A stretch of DNA of 64,000 nucleotides from Spirosoma montaniterrae (GTDB lineage: Bacteria; Bacteroidota; Bacteroidia; Cytophagales; Spirosomataceae). The position numbers and the translations under genes are program-made. The stretch's first letter is position 1. Each line of letters starts with the position of its first letter. Where the stretch lies: contig NZ_CP014263.1 in assembly GCF_001988955.1 (NCBI RefSeq), forward strand, positions 3,132,001 to 3,196,000, read 5' to 3'. Positions 34,678 to 42,772 of this stretch are shown here, piece by piece. The notes beneath the pieces are model-generated. The model saw nothing but the letters and a program-made list of their open reading frames with translations, did not search any database and had not been told where the DNA came from.

Positions 34678-35403
34678 TCAGGCTGTTTCCAGTTCACGCT
34701 CCCGGCGAGACACGCGCGAACGCGGGCGGTCGCTTTGCAACCGCAGCAGAATGCGTTCTTTGATACGCATCCAGCGTTCGTAGAGTTTCGACTCTTTCAG
34801 GAAATTCCACTTCGTCTCTTTCTCCTCTTCGGGTTTCTTATGTTCGTCGGGATCGTAGAGCATGCCCGTGCAAAGGCAGTGCTTGCGGTTGGTACGGGTC
34901 AGAATATCGAAGTTGGCGCAGGTTTGGCACCCTTTCCAGAATGCTTCGTCGCCGGGCAGTTCACTGAGCGTAACGGGCTGATAACCCAGATCTGAGTTAA
35001 TCTTCATCACCGCTAAGCTTGTAGTGATTCCGATAATTTTAGCCGTCGGAAACATCTTGCGCGACAGTTCAAAGGCTTTTGCTTTGATGCGCGTGGCAAT
35101 GCCGCTTTTGCGGTGGTCGGGCCGTACAATCAGGCCGGAGTTCGCTACAAACTTACCGTGTTCCCACGTTTCGATGTAACAGAATCCAACCCATTCACCT
35201 GCCAGTGTGGTTGCTACGATGGCTTTGCCTTCGAGCATTTTTTCCATGATATAAATGGGCGAGCGTTTGGCAATGCCGGTTCCCCGTGCTTTCGCGCTTT
35301 CTTCCATTTCGCGGCAGATTGTTTCGGCCAGCGTCAGGTGGTTTTCATTAGCCACCTGAACCATGTATTGGTCATTAACTACTTCTGGAGTAATCATCGT
35401 CAT
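34678..35403 (-). CDS. GNAT N-acetyltransferase, arginine-pathway type
   Basis: A 241-aa acetyltransferase. The acetyl-CoA region reads FVANSGLIVRPDHRKSGIATRIK. The preceding AKRSPIYIMEKMLEGKAIVATT and the C-terminal WKGCQTCANFDILTRTNRK and HCLCTGMLYDPDEH resemble the GNAT encoded next to argG in many Bacteroidota arginine operons, a proposed N-acylglutamate synthase. The four cysteines (CxxC...CxC) may bind metal. The last ~60 residues are a charged helical extension. Here no arg gene is adjacent. Function by analogy only; confidence in GNAT fold is high. Confidence 0.82.
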   Translation of the reverse strand: MTMITPEVVNDQYMVQVANENHLTLAETICREMEESAKARGTGIAKRSPIYIMEKMLEGKAIVATTLAGEWVGFCYIETWEHGKFVANSGLIVRPDHRKSGIATRIKAKAFELSRKMFPTAKIIGITTSLAVMKINSDLGYQPVTLSELPGDEAFWKGCQTCANFDILTRTNRKHCLCTGMLYDPDEHKKPEEEKETKWNFLKESKLYERWMRIKERILLRLQSDRPRSRVSRRERELETA

Positions 35404-35758
35404 TTATAGGGCAGAACGGCCCATGAATCGGAGACGGTGTGATCCGTGCTGTTGAGAAAAAGGTGAACTGAAAGAATCGATGAGAGAAGGCATCGGCCAC
35501 GTAGGCCAACTAAATTATATAGTCCTTTCGGACCTAAACCGAAATGGCGTAGTATGCAGGAAGGCCGGTATGACAACGAGCTGTACCATCGGTTTGAGCT
35601 GAAAACGCGGACAATGTTCGGTATATTATCCGGGTCGTGCAATAGATAAACGGATTTTTTTAGCTATAGTTCGCAAACGGCAAAAACATATTCATTCGTC
35701 AGCGAGTACACCCCGTGCGTCTGGTTTAAGAGACGGTCTTTTGTACGCAACGTCACGA
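35404..35758. other. Intergenic region between divergent genes
   Basis: Leader region for the GNAT and MFS genes. A minus-strand frame at 35400-35642 is open but has no protein-like sequence, and I see no hairpin array or RNA gene. Confidence 0.4.
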
Positions 35759-37093
35759 ATGATTTCGGCCCTTCCTTCACCTGCCTATCCGCTTACGCTC
35801 AGCCAAAGCCGCCCGCTGCGATACGCTGTTTTTCTGTACCTCTACGTCATGCAGGGCATCCCGGCTGGCTTTTACACCACTGCGCTGACCAATTACTTCA
35901 CCGCCGAAGGTGTTCGCCCAAAGGCTGTGGGTGCTTTTGTGGCCGTTATCGGTCTGCCGTGGGCGTTTCAGTTCATCTGGGGACCGCTCATCGACCGGTT
36001 TCAGGCGTCGTCGATGGGCCGCCGAAAACCGTGGGTAGTTGGATCGCAGCTTATGACCGTGCTGGCCTCGGTTGTGCTGCTTTGGGTGCGTGACCCGGTA
36101 GCGCAAATCACCACGCTGGGCTGGTTATTCTGCTTGCGCAGTTTGTTTGCGGCCATTCAGGATGCAAGTGTCGACGCGATGGCGATTACCATAATTCCCG
36201 AAGACGAGCGTGGACGGGTCAATGCTTTTATGCGGGCAGGTTTTCTGATTGGTACGGGCGTAGGAGCGGCTGTGTTTGCCGTGCTGCTGCGTAAATATGG
36301 TTTTCACGGCGCGGCTTTAGCTCAGATTGGTTGCCTGCTCACGGGCGTTGTGGTGATGTTTTTCGTGCGCGAACAACCCAATGACCGCCTGTTGCCTTCG
36401 TTGGGGCGACGTAATGGCTTCGTGTCGGCTGGTGGCTCTATGAACCCCAAAATACGACCGGAACGGCCATTTGTCGAACACAATTTCCGTTGGCTGTTTA
36501 CCGAACTGTTTCGGGGGATATTCGCCCGGCAGAGTTTGCTGTTATTCAGTGCCATTTTACTCGTCTACGCCTGTAATGCGCTGTTTATGCGGGCGTACAA
36601 CCATCACCTGATCGACGTGATTGGCTGGCGCGACGAAGACCTGTCGGTGCTAACGGGTACGTATGGCATGGTTGCGGCCACACTCATTGCGCTCACAGGC
36701 GGTTATTTAGCCGACCGGTTCGGGGCGCGTCGGCTGCTGCTGGTTATGATGAGCATAGTAGCGGTTTACCTGCTGGGTTTCAATTTAGCGTCAGACGCCT
36801 GGGCGCAGCACAAGGTAGCACAAACGGGCCTGGTCGCCCTCTATTTTATGGACCCCGCCGTTAGTGCAGCCGCTATGCCCGTGCTGATGGGTATCTGCCG
36901 ACCGGGTGTTGAAGGGTCGCAGTTCACGACTTATATGGCGTTTGTCAATCTCTGCGACATTGCCGGTACGTATGTGGCCGGAACCGCGCTGGAATACATA
37001 GCCGCTCCGTACATTGGGCTAACAGCGGGTGCGCTGGCCGCTGTGGCTACGGCTGTAACAATGTTGGTAGTGCGGCATTATCGAACTCACTAA
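35759..37093 (+). CDS. MFS transporter, AmpG-like
   Basis: A 444-aa inner-membrane transporter with about twelve TM helices. The start PLRYAVFLYLYVMQGIPAGFYTTAL, then VIGLPWAFQFIWGPLIDRF and MGRRKPWVVGSQL, follows the AmpG/acetyl-CoA-transporter pattern (QGIP, GLPW, WxPLxDR). AmpG imports anhydromuropeptides, which would suit the murein enzymes in this window, but homology is not close enough to fix substrate. ATG at 35759 is preferred to TTG at 35741. The K+ channel gene follows after 38 nt. Confidence 0.85.
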   Translation: MISALPSPAYPLTLSQSRPLRYAVFLYLYVMQGIPAGFYTTALTNYFTAEGVRPKAVGAFVAVIGLPWAFQFIWGPLIDRFQASSMGRRKPWVVGSQLMTVLASVVLLWVRDPVAQITTLGWLFCLRSLFAAIQDASVDAMAITIIPEDERGRVNAFMRAGFLIGTGVGAAVFAVLLRKYGFHGAALAQIGCLLTGVVVMFFVREQPNDRLLPSLGRRNGFVSAGGSMNPKIRPERPFVEHNFRWLFTELFRGIFARQSLLLFSAILLVYACNALFMRAYNHHLIDVIGWRDEDLSVLTGTYGMVAATLIALTGGYLADRFGARRLLLVMMSIVAVYLLGFNLASDAWAQHKVAQTGLVALYFMDPAVSAAAMPVLMGICRPGVEGSQFTTYMAFVNLCDIAGTYVAGTALEYIAAPYIGLTAGALAAVATAVTMLVVRHYRTH

Positions 37094-37131
37094 TCAATGG
37101 CTAACTTGCAGCACTGCCAATTCCCTGTGCC

Positions 37132-37938
37132 ATGCTGCATTTTCGCAAAACCCTCTTTCGGATTCTGGAAACTTCGGCGGGCAACCGCCGGGGCATTAGC
37201 CTTCTGTTCAACGTTGTGCTGATCACGATCATCACGCTTAATGCCATCGCTATTGTACTGAATACGGTTCCGGCTTATAATCAACGATTTGCCCGCCTGT
37301 TTTATGACCTGGAATTATTTTCAGTTATGTTTTTCACGATTGAGTACATAGCCCGCTTATGGGTTTGTGTGGAGCAGGAGCGGTATCAGCACTGGTTTTG
37401 GGGGCGATTACGATACATGCTCTCTACGCCCGCCATTATTGATTTCTTAGCTATTTTCCCTTTCTATTTTACGCTGTTCGCTACCGATCTGGCAGTTGTG
37501 CGGATTCTGCGGCTATTCCGTATTTTCAGACTGTTCCGTATCTCCAAATACTCACACGCCGTTCGGGTGATTCGGGCGGTTGTCGACAACACAAAAGAGG
37601 AGTTGATTCTGGTGCTGGTATTCGTGGTATTCATGCTTATCATTATTTCGAGCGTCGTCTACTACATCGAACACCCGGTTCAGCCCGACAAATTCAGTAG
37701 CATTCCGGCTACCATGTGGTGGGGTACGAGTGCCATGACCACCGTTGGTTACGGCGACCTTCACCCGATTACACCCCTCGGCAAATTTATTGGTGGATTG
37801 GCTTCGATATTAGGCATCATGCTATTCGCCCTGCCAACGAGTATTCTGGTATCCGGCTTCAACGAATACATGCGTACACACCGGAAATCGCCCACCACCC
37901 GCCAATGCCCGCACTGTGGGAAGGTGTTGAATGATTGA
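37132..37938 (+). CDS. Voltage-gated-type potassium channel
   Basis: A 268-aa six-TM channel. S1 is about residues 22-45, S4 carries spaced arginines (RILRLFRIFRLFRISKYSHAVRVIR), and the pore loop WWGTSAMTTVGYGDLHP has filter TVGYG at 204-208. S6 is GLASILGIMLFALPTSILVSGF. The C-terminus CPHCGKVLND looks like half of a zinc ribbon, as in KvAP-like bacterial channels with CxxC tails. The TGA stop (37936-37938) is inside an inverted repeat. It is probably co-transcribed with the MFS gene. Confidence 0.92.
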   Translation: MLHFRKTLFRILETSAGNRRGISLLFNVVLITIITLNAIAIVLNTVPAYNQRFARLFYDLELFSVMFFTIEYIARLWVCVEQERYQHWFWGRLRYMLSTPAIIDFLAIFPFYFTLFATDLAVVRILRLFRIFRLFRISKYSHAVRVIRAVVDNTKEELILVLVFVVFMLIIISSVVYYIEHPVQPDKFSSIPATMWWGTSAMTTVGYGDLHPITPLGKFIGGLASILGIMLFALPTSILVSGFNEYMRTHRKSPTTRQCPHCGKVLND

Positions 37939-38092
37939 GTGATGGAGTGATAGAATGATAGAATGATAGAATGATAGAATGATAGAATGGAGCGCAGTGG
38001 TCTGATTCGATAATTCAACCATTCAACCATTCAATCATTCAATCATTCAATCATTCAATCACTCAATCACTCAATCTTTTCCATCATTCAAC
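37926..38092. repeat. Long inverted 8-mer arrays between convergent genes
   Basis: Left side 37926-37989 includes five exact GATAGAAT units (37949-37988). Right side 38012-38092 is a run of AACCATTC, AATCATTC and AATCACTC 8-mers. The two sides pair imperfectly in the same 8-nt register around a 22-nt unique centre. Both flanking genes, the K+ channel and the minus-strand glycosidase, terminate with TGA codons inside the arrays. Confidence 0.9.
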
Positions 38093-39361
38093 CTTTTTCA
38101 TTACTTCGGGGTAGGTTCCCAAACGCTGAAACGCCCACAGGCTTTCGATGGTCGATTCAGCCCCGGAATTGCGGTTTACTACGCCATTTGGCCCGATGCC
38201 ATCGTAGCCCCGGCCCGTAGTACGATCATACATGGGGGTGCTGGCCGGGTTTTTGCCCATGAACCAGCCTGCCAACTGCGCGGCCAAGTCGGCGTAACGC
38301 GGCTCTTTGGTTTGATCATACGCTTCGAGCGTGGCCCAGATCATAGGGCGAATGCCATACGCGATTTGCGAAAACTGGCTCTCGTTCAGCAACTTCACGG
38401 CACTTCCCGACTGCTCGACCGCAAACGATTCCAGATAATTCCTTTGAATAAGGTACGGGTAAAAGTTATCGATTTCGCGCCGGGCGGCTGCTTGCCACGC
38501 GGGCTTATTCAACACCTTGCCTGCCCGTAGCAGTGCATAAGCCTGATCACTCGCGTAGGCGTGCCAGTTGTTCTCAAAACTCAGAAACGCGCTGTGTGGA
38601 AACTGATTGGCATCGCCGAATTGCATCGCCAGAATTCCCTCGGCCAATTGCTCCATCAGCCGTAGCCCCTCCGCCGAGGGCGTTTGCTGATAGCGATTGA
38701 GCAACCCCAGCAGCATTACAGCCGCCTGATCGCTGCCCGACCCGAACGGCAACCACTTCGGCACCGACACGCCCCGAATAAATGTAAAATCGCGCGGTTT
38801 GCCGCCAAAATCGCGAAGCATCGCGGTTAGCAGCCGTTGGTTGGCCTGCTCGATGCGCGTTGCCAGTGCGGGGTCCGTTTTCTGGAAATATGGCTGCACC
38901 TCCGTCAGGTGCCAAAATGCCCGCCACGACCAGAAGTTTGGTTCGGCCACACTGGTTTTGAAGGTTTTGTTAATCGTTCGGTCGGGCCACAGAAAGTTAT
39001 AGAAGTACCCGTTTTCGGCCTGCAATTGCAGCACAAACTCGGTCATCTGGCGTAGTTTGGTCTGCTTGTCGGCGTTGGTGGCAAGGTCGGGTTCGTTAAC
39101 CAGTAATATAGCGGCCCGCGAAACATCGTCAACGCAGGTAAATCCCTCGTCGGCATCGGTTACGAGCCGGTAGTCGGGGGCTTCGCTGTAGATGGCAACA
39201 GTGCCGACGTCGGCTCCGTTGGGCAGTTTTACGGTTTGATACAGCCGGTCGAGATGGCTCAGATTGACGTACCGATTGGCCGGTGTGGTGGTCTGCGCTG
39301 CGGGTTGGTCTTTCCGGCAGGAGAGCGAGAAAATGATAATAAAAACGCTGAGTAGTCGCAT
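38084..39361 (-). CDS. Lipoprotein, predicted (alpha/alpha) six-hairpin glycosidase
   Basis: A 425-aa lipoprotein with lipobox FIIIFSLSC. The body is helical with Trp- and Asp-rich segments (TDADEGFTCVDDVSRAAIL, ENGYFYNFLWPDRTIN, EPNFWSWRAFWHLTEV, FGSGSDQAAVMLLGLLNRY, NNWHAYASDQAYALLRAG). This pattern is that of alpha/alpha-toroid glycosidases; I cannot name the GH family. VDD and SDQ acids are candidate catalytic residues. It is the last gene of the SusCD/ABC carbohydrate run. The ATG at 39361 abuts the next inverted repeat; a longer frame would run into the repeat. Confidence 0.7.
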   Translation of the reverse strand: MRLLSVFIIIFSLSCRKDQPAAQTTTPANRYVNLSHLDRLYQTVKLPNGADVGTVAIYSEAPDYRLVTDADEGFTCVDDVSRAAILLVNEPDLATNADKQTKLRQMTEFVLQLQAENGYFYNFLWPDRTINKTFKTSVAEPNFWSWRAFWHLTEVQPYFQKTDPALATRIEQANQRLLTAMLRDFGGKPRDFTFIRGVSVPKWLPFGSGSDQAAVMLLGLLNRYQQTPSAEGLRLMEQLAEGILAMQFGDANQFPHSAFLSFENNWHAYASDQAYALLRAGKVLNKPAWQAAARREIDNFYPYLIQRNYLESFAVEQSGSAVKLLNESQFSQIAYGIRPMIWATLEAYDQTKEPRYADLAAQLAGWFMGKNPASTPMYDRTTGRGYDGIGPNGVVNRNSGAESTIESLWAFQRLGTYPEVMKKVE

Positions 39362-39365
39362 AAAT

Positions 39366-39494
39366 GGAACACAGATTAAACGGATGCTACGGATAAACAC
39401 GGATTTTGATGAAACGCGGATTGTACGGATGAACACAGTTTATTTGAAAAATGGAAATCTGTGTTCATCCGTAGCATCTGTATCATCCGTGTTC
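39366..39494. repeat. Inverted repeat, ATCCGTGT family
   Basis: Left arm 39366-39405 pairs with 39456-39494 with about six differences over 40 nt; a third partial unit lies at 39411-39438. It is the same family as 18880-18980. It occupies the gap between the MalG-like permease and the glycosidase gene, starting 5 nt upstream of the latter's start codon. Confidence 0.85.
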
Positions 39495-39507
39495 CTCTTA
39501 TAAATTT

Positions 39508-40314
39508 TCAATCTTTCAACCCCGAAGACGCCATGCTGCGGATGAAGTGTTTCTGAAAAAATAGGTACAGCAAAATGATTGGTAATGCCAGCATCACGGC
39601 AGCGGCAATCTTCACGCCCAACTGCCCCTCGGCGCGGCCACCAACCGAAAACAGCGTTACCAACTGCGGCAGGGTCATAGTCGGTTCGTCGCGGATGACG
39701 ATGAGCGGCCAGAGTGCTTCGTTCCACAAGCCCATGAATGTCAGGATGGTGATTGTTAGAGCCGTAGGTAGCACATTAGGCACCAGAATCTGAAAGATGA
39801 TGCGCAACTCCCCCGCCCCATCGATGCGTGCCGCGTCGATCAGGGCCTGCGGCAAACTCTGAAACGCCTGCCGGAACAGCAAAATCGACAGTGAGTTGAG
39901 CGCGAACGGCACAATCAGCGCAAAATACGTATCGACCCAGCCAAGTTTCACCATCGTAATGTAGTTGGGAATGAGCGTAATCTGAAACGGCAGCGTCATC
40001 GTGAAAATGATGAGGTAAAAAATCAGATTGCGCCCCGCAAACTGCATCCGGGCGAGCGCGTAGCCGACCATCGCGCCCGAAATCAACACTAAACCTGTGG
40101 TCAGCACAGCCACGAACGCACTGTTTAAAAATGCCCGGCCCAGCGGAATTTTGGTAAATACTGTCTCGTAGTTAGCCCACGTAAAGCCCTGCGGCAGCAG
40201 AACCAGATCGCCCAGCCCACTCTCCGACGACAGCGACGCGCTCACCATCCAGATAAACGGATAGATGAACGACAGAGCCGCGAGCGTGAGGAGGGTGTAG
40301 CGAAGGAGTCTCAT
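39508..40314 (-). CDS. Carbohydrate ABC transporter permease, MalG-type
   Basis: A 268-aa inner-membrane subunit with six TM helices. The start LLRYTLLTLAALSFIYPFIWMVSASLS and the EAA loop (LIDAARIDGAGELRIIFQILVPNVLPT) are those of the CUT1 sugar family, second permease. It pairs with the MalF-type protein encoded just upstream. The gap to that gene is filled by an 8-mer inverted repeat that starts 8 nt before this start codon. Confidence 0.93.
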   Translation of the reverse strand: MRLLRYTLLTLAALSFIYPFIWMVSASLSSESGLGDLVLLPQGFTWANYETVFTKIPLGRAFLNSAFVAVLTTGLVLISGAMVGYALARMQFAGRNLIFYLIIFTMTLPFQITLIPNYITMVKLGWVDTYFALIVPFALNSLSILLFRQAFQSLPQALIDAARIDGAGELRIIFQILVPNVLPTALTITILTFMGLWNEALWPLIVIRDEPTMTLPQLVTLFSVGGRAEGQLGVKIAAAVMLALPIILLYLFFQKHFIRSMASSGLKD

Positions 40315-40321
40315 GATTTTG

Positions 40322-40437
40322 AGTGGTTGAATGATTGAATGAGTGAGTGGTTGAATGATAGAATGGTTGAATGGATGCGTTACCTGACTACTTCATTCAA
40401 TCATTTAACCACTCACTCATTCAATCATTCAACCATT
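40322..40437. repeat. Inverted 8-mer repeat between ABC permease genes
   Basis: Arms 40322-40365 and 40394-40437 match over 44 nt with three differences. Units are GTGGTTGA, ATGATTGA and ATGAGTGA. The TGA stop of the upstream permease (40429-40431) is within the right arm. Confidence 0.92.
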
Positions 40438-41283
40438 TTCCTGTTCCACATACCGTTTTTGAATCACTACCACGAACAGAATAATCAGCGCGAAGCAAAA
40501 ACCGAGCGTGGCCGAATAACCCATGTGGTAGTATTGAAATGCCTGTTTGTAAATATACATCACTGCCGAAAGGGTGCTGTTGAGCGGCCCGCCCTCGGTC
40601 ATGATATACGGTTCGATGAACAGCGAAAACCCGCCAATGGTCGATAGCACCACAACCGTGAAAATGGTTGGGTTGATAATCGGTAACGTAATGTGCCGGA
40701 ACTTTTGCCATTCGGTTGCGCCCTCTAAATCAGCCGCTTCGTAGTAGGCCACCGGCACCGATTGCAAGCCCACTAAAAACAGAATCACGTATAAACCCAC
40801 GTTTTTCCAGGTCGCCATGAGCGCGATGGAGTACATCGCCACGTCGGGATCGTCGAGCCACGACACGCGCGGCAGGGCCAGCGATACCAGCACCCGGTTA
40901 ATCAGTCCCGCGTTGAAGCCCAGCAATTGCTGCCACAAAATCGTGACGACCACGCCCGACACAATCACGGGCAGAAAGAAAGCCGCCCGGAAAAAACTCG
41001 CCCCCCGAATCGTTCGGTTCAGCAACTCGGCCAGCAGCAATGCCACCGCAATTTGCAGTGGAATATGCACGACCAGAAACCGCAGCGTGTTCAGAATGGC
41101 CTGCCAGAACAGCCGATCTTTCAGCACCCGCTCGTAGTTTGCCAGCCCCACCCAGCGCATCGGGGCAATGATGTTCCAGTCGTGGAAGGTCAGCACCACC
41201 GAAAACACCACTGGAAACGCCACAAACAGGCCAAAATGCAGCAAATACGGGCTGGCGAGGAGGTAGGGCGTGAGCTTCTTCAT
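40429..41283 (-). CDS. Carbohydrate ABC transporter permease, MalF/UgpA-type
   Basis: A 284-aa six-TM inner-membrane subunit. The start LTPYLLASPYLLHFGLFVAFPVVFSVVLTFHDWN is typical of the first CUT1 permease, and the EAA loop is YYEAADLEGATEWQKFRHITLPIINPTIF. It should form a heterodimer with the MalG-type protein. No ATPase gene is present in the cluster, so a shared MsmK/MalK-like ATPase from elsewhere is presumed. It is flanked on both sides by 8-mer inverted repeats. Confidence 0.93.
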   Translation of the reverse strand: MKKLTPYLLASPYLLHFGLFVAFPVVFSVVLTFHDWNIIAPMRWVGLANYERVLKDRLFWQAILNTLRFLVVHIPLQIAVALLLAELLNRTIRGASFFRAAFFLPVIVSGVVVTILWQQLLGFNAGLINRVLVSLALPRVSWLDDPDVAMYSIALMATWKNVGLYVILFLVGLQSVPVAYYEAADLEGATEWQKFRHITLPIINPTIFTVVVLSTIGGFSLFIEPYIMTEGGPLNSTLSAVMYIYKQAFQYYHMGYSATLGFCFALIILFVVVIQKRYVEQENG

Positions 41284-41306
41284 ATTGAATGACTGAATGA
41301 CTGAAT

Positions 41307-41416
41307 GATTGAATGATAGAGTGGTTGAATGGTTGAATGATAGAGTGGTTGAATATTCCTTCTATTCCATTCAATCATTCTATCATTCAACCATTCAACC
41401 ACTCTATCATTCAACC
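41307..41416. repeat. Inverted 8-mer repeat between binding-protein and permease genes
   Basis: Arms 41307-41354 and 41369-41416 match over 48 nt with three differences, around a 14-nt loop. The TGA stop of the binding-protein gene (41411-41413) lies in the right arm. The array continues to 41286, three nt from the permease start codon. Confidence 0.93.
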
Positions 41417-42772
41417 CCCCAATAGCACGTCTACTGCCTTTGCTGCGTCGGCAATGGCGGCTTCGGGCGTTTTTTTGTTGAAAATCACGCAGGCTTCGTA
41501 CTCCTGCGAAATGATGTCGAAAACCTCCACAATCACCTCGCAGTTGTCGACGCCTTTGATGTAGCGCGTTTGTTCGGCGAAGGGTTTCAGGCGCGGGTTG
41601 CGTTGCAGAAACGGCGTAAAAAATGGGTCGGTGTCCAACTGTTTCCGACGCGGAAACTGCCCCGTTAGCTCCAGCAGCCGTAAATCGCCCGGCTGATCGA
41701 TGAGTGTTTTGATAAACGCCCACGCGGTTGTAGGGTCGCGGCAGGTGTTGAATACCACAATGTTTTTCGGATCGCCGTAGGTGTATGTCGGACCAGTGTG
41801 ACCATCGGGAACAGGCATCGGGTAGAAGTTATACGCCAGCCCCGACTCTTTGTATTTCTCAAGATAGCTCACCTGCCACGGCCCGGTAAACTGGGTAGCG
41901 ATGCGGCCATCGAGAAACGGGTCGCGGGTGGCCGACAGCCGTTCGCGGGCGAAGTAGTTTTTCCGATACAATTCCTGCAAAAACCGAAAGACGCCAATCG
42001 CGTGCTGGTTATTGAAAGCCGCCCGATTGTTCTGAACGAGCGGTGCCCCGTTCGACGCAGCCAGATATAACGGATAGAAATTGAACAGCCGCTGATACCA
42101 GATTGCCTTCACTTCGGTATAGCCTAACCACCGGTCTACATAGCCGTCGCTATCGCGGTCTTGCTTCACGGCCTCGCCTGCCCGCAGGTAACGCCCGTAG
42201 GTGTACGGTGGCCCTTCGCCCGTGCCGGGTCTGACTATATTCGTGTTGCAGAGCGTCATAATCGGGTTCACTTTCCACGGCACCTGATAGATATGCCCAT
42301 CAGACGAGGTGATTTCGCGCAGTACGGCACTGTCGCAGCGGGCCGTTATGAATGCCCGGAAGCCCGGAATCGTGTCGAGCGGCACCAGCACACCGGCTTT
42401 GGCGTACATTTCTACGCTGCCCTGCCACATGTTGGCGTAGATGTCGGGCGTGGTTTTGCCCACCACCGACGCCAGAATTATCTCCTCGCTCGATTGGCCT
42501 TCCGGGATAGGCTGATAACGCAGCGGCTTATCGGGCCGGGTGCGTTGCCAACGGTCGGCAAACTCTTTGGTAAAGGCAATTTCAGGTCCGTTGTTTGAGC
42601 ACCAGAACGTCATTGGCCGCGCATCAGTGGTGTCGTTGCGCTGACAGGCGGAGAAGAAAAGGTTATTACACAGAGATACACCGAGATAGCACAGAGACAC
42701 ACCGAGTTTTTTTAGCATTCTCTGTGCATCTCTTCTTTTCTCTGCGTATCTCTGTGTCATAGCCCTTCTCAT
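41411..42772 (-). CDS. ABC transporter solute-binding lipoprotein (family 1)
   Basis: A 453-aa sugar-binding lipoprotein. Lipobox LFFSAC is at about 38-43. The mature part (TFWCSNNGPEIAFTKEFADRW, ILASVVGKTTPDIYANMWQGS, ATQFTGPWQVSYLEKY, DPKNIVVFNTCRDPTTAWAFIKTL) follows CUT1 binding proteins. The ATG at 42772 overlaps the TAA of the LamG gene (TAATG), suggesting coupling. The first ~40 codons, including the hydrophobic signal (GVSLCYLGVSLCNNLFFSAC), are read from an intergenic-type inverted repeat. A later ATG at 42718 is possible and also lies in the repeat. Confidence 0.88.
   Translation of the reverse strand: MRRAMTQRYAEKRRDAQRMLKKLGVSLCYLGVSLCNNLFFSACQRNDTTDARPMTFWCSNNGPEIAFTKEFADRWQRTRPDKPLRYQPIPEGQSSEEIILASVVGKTTPDIYANMWQGSVEMYAKAGVLVPLDTIPGFRAFITARCDSAVLREITSSDGHIYQVPWKVNPIMTLCNTNIVRPGTGEGPPYTYGRYLRAGEAVKQDRDSDGYVDRWLGYTEVKAIWYQRLFNFYPLYLAASNGAPLVQNNRAAFNNQHAIGVFRFLQELYRKNYFARERLSATRDPFLDGRIATQFTGPWQVSYLEKYKESGLAYNFYPMPVPDGHTGPTYTYGDPKNIVVFNTCRDPTTAWAFIKTLIDQPGDLRLLELTGQFPRRKQLDTDPFFTPFLQRNPRLKPFAEQTRYIKGVDNCEVIVEVFDIISQEYEACVIFNKKTPEAAIADAAKAVDVLLGG
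42661..42764. repeat. Inverted repeat, CACAGAG family, overlapping a coding start
   Basis: Left arm 42661-42706 and right arm 42720-42764 pair imperfectly; the outer 20 nt match best (ACACAGAGATAC on both). It lies inside the 5' end of the binding-protein gene rather than between genes. Confidence 0.8.

Noticed and set aside
35400..35642. 80-codon minus-strand frame before the MFS gene
   Set aside because: Weak start, no homology pattern and no hydrophobic or domain signal; overlaps the GNAT start.
37949..38092. Regular short repeats resembling a CRISPR array
   Set aside because: Units are 8 nt with no spacers and form an inverted pair; no cas genes nearby.
42661..42764. Repeat as evidence that the binding-protein start is downstream of it
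   Set aside because: No ATG, GTG or TTG after the repeat would leave a signal peptide before the lipobox; the TAATG overlap supports the upstream start.
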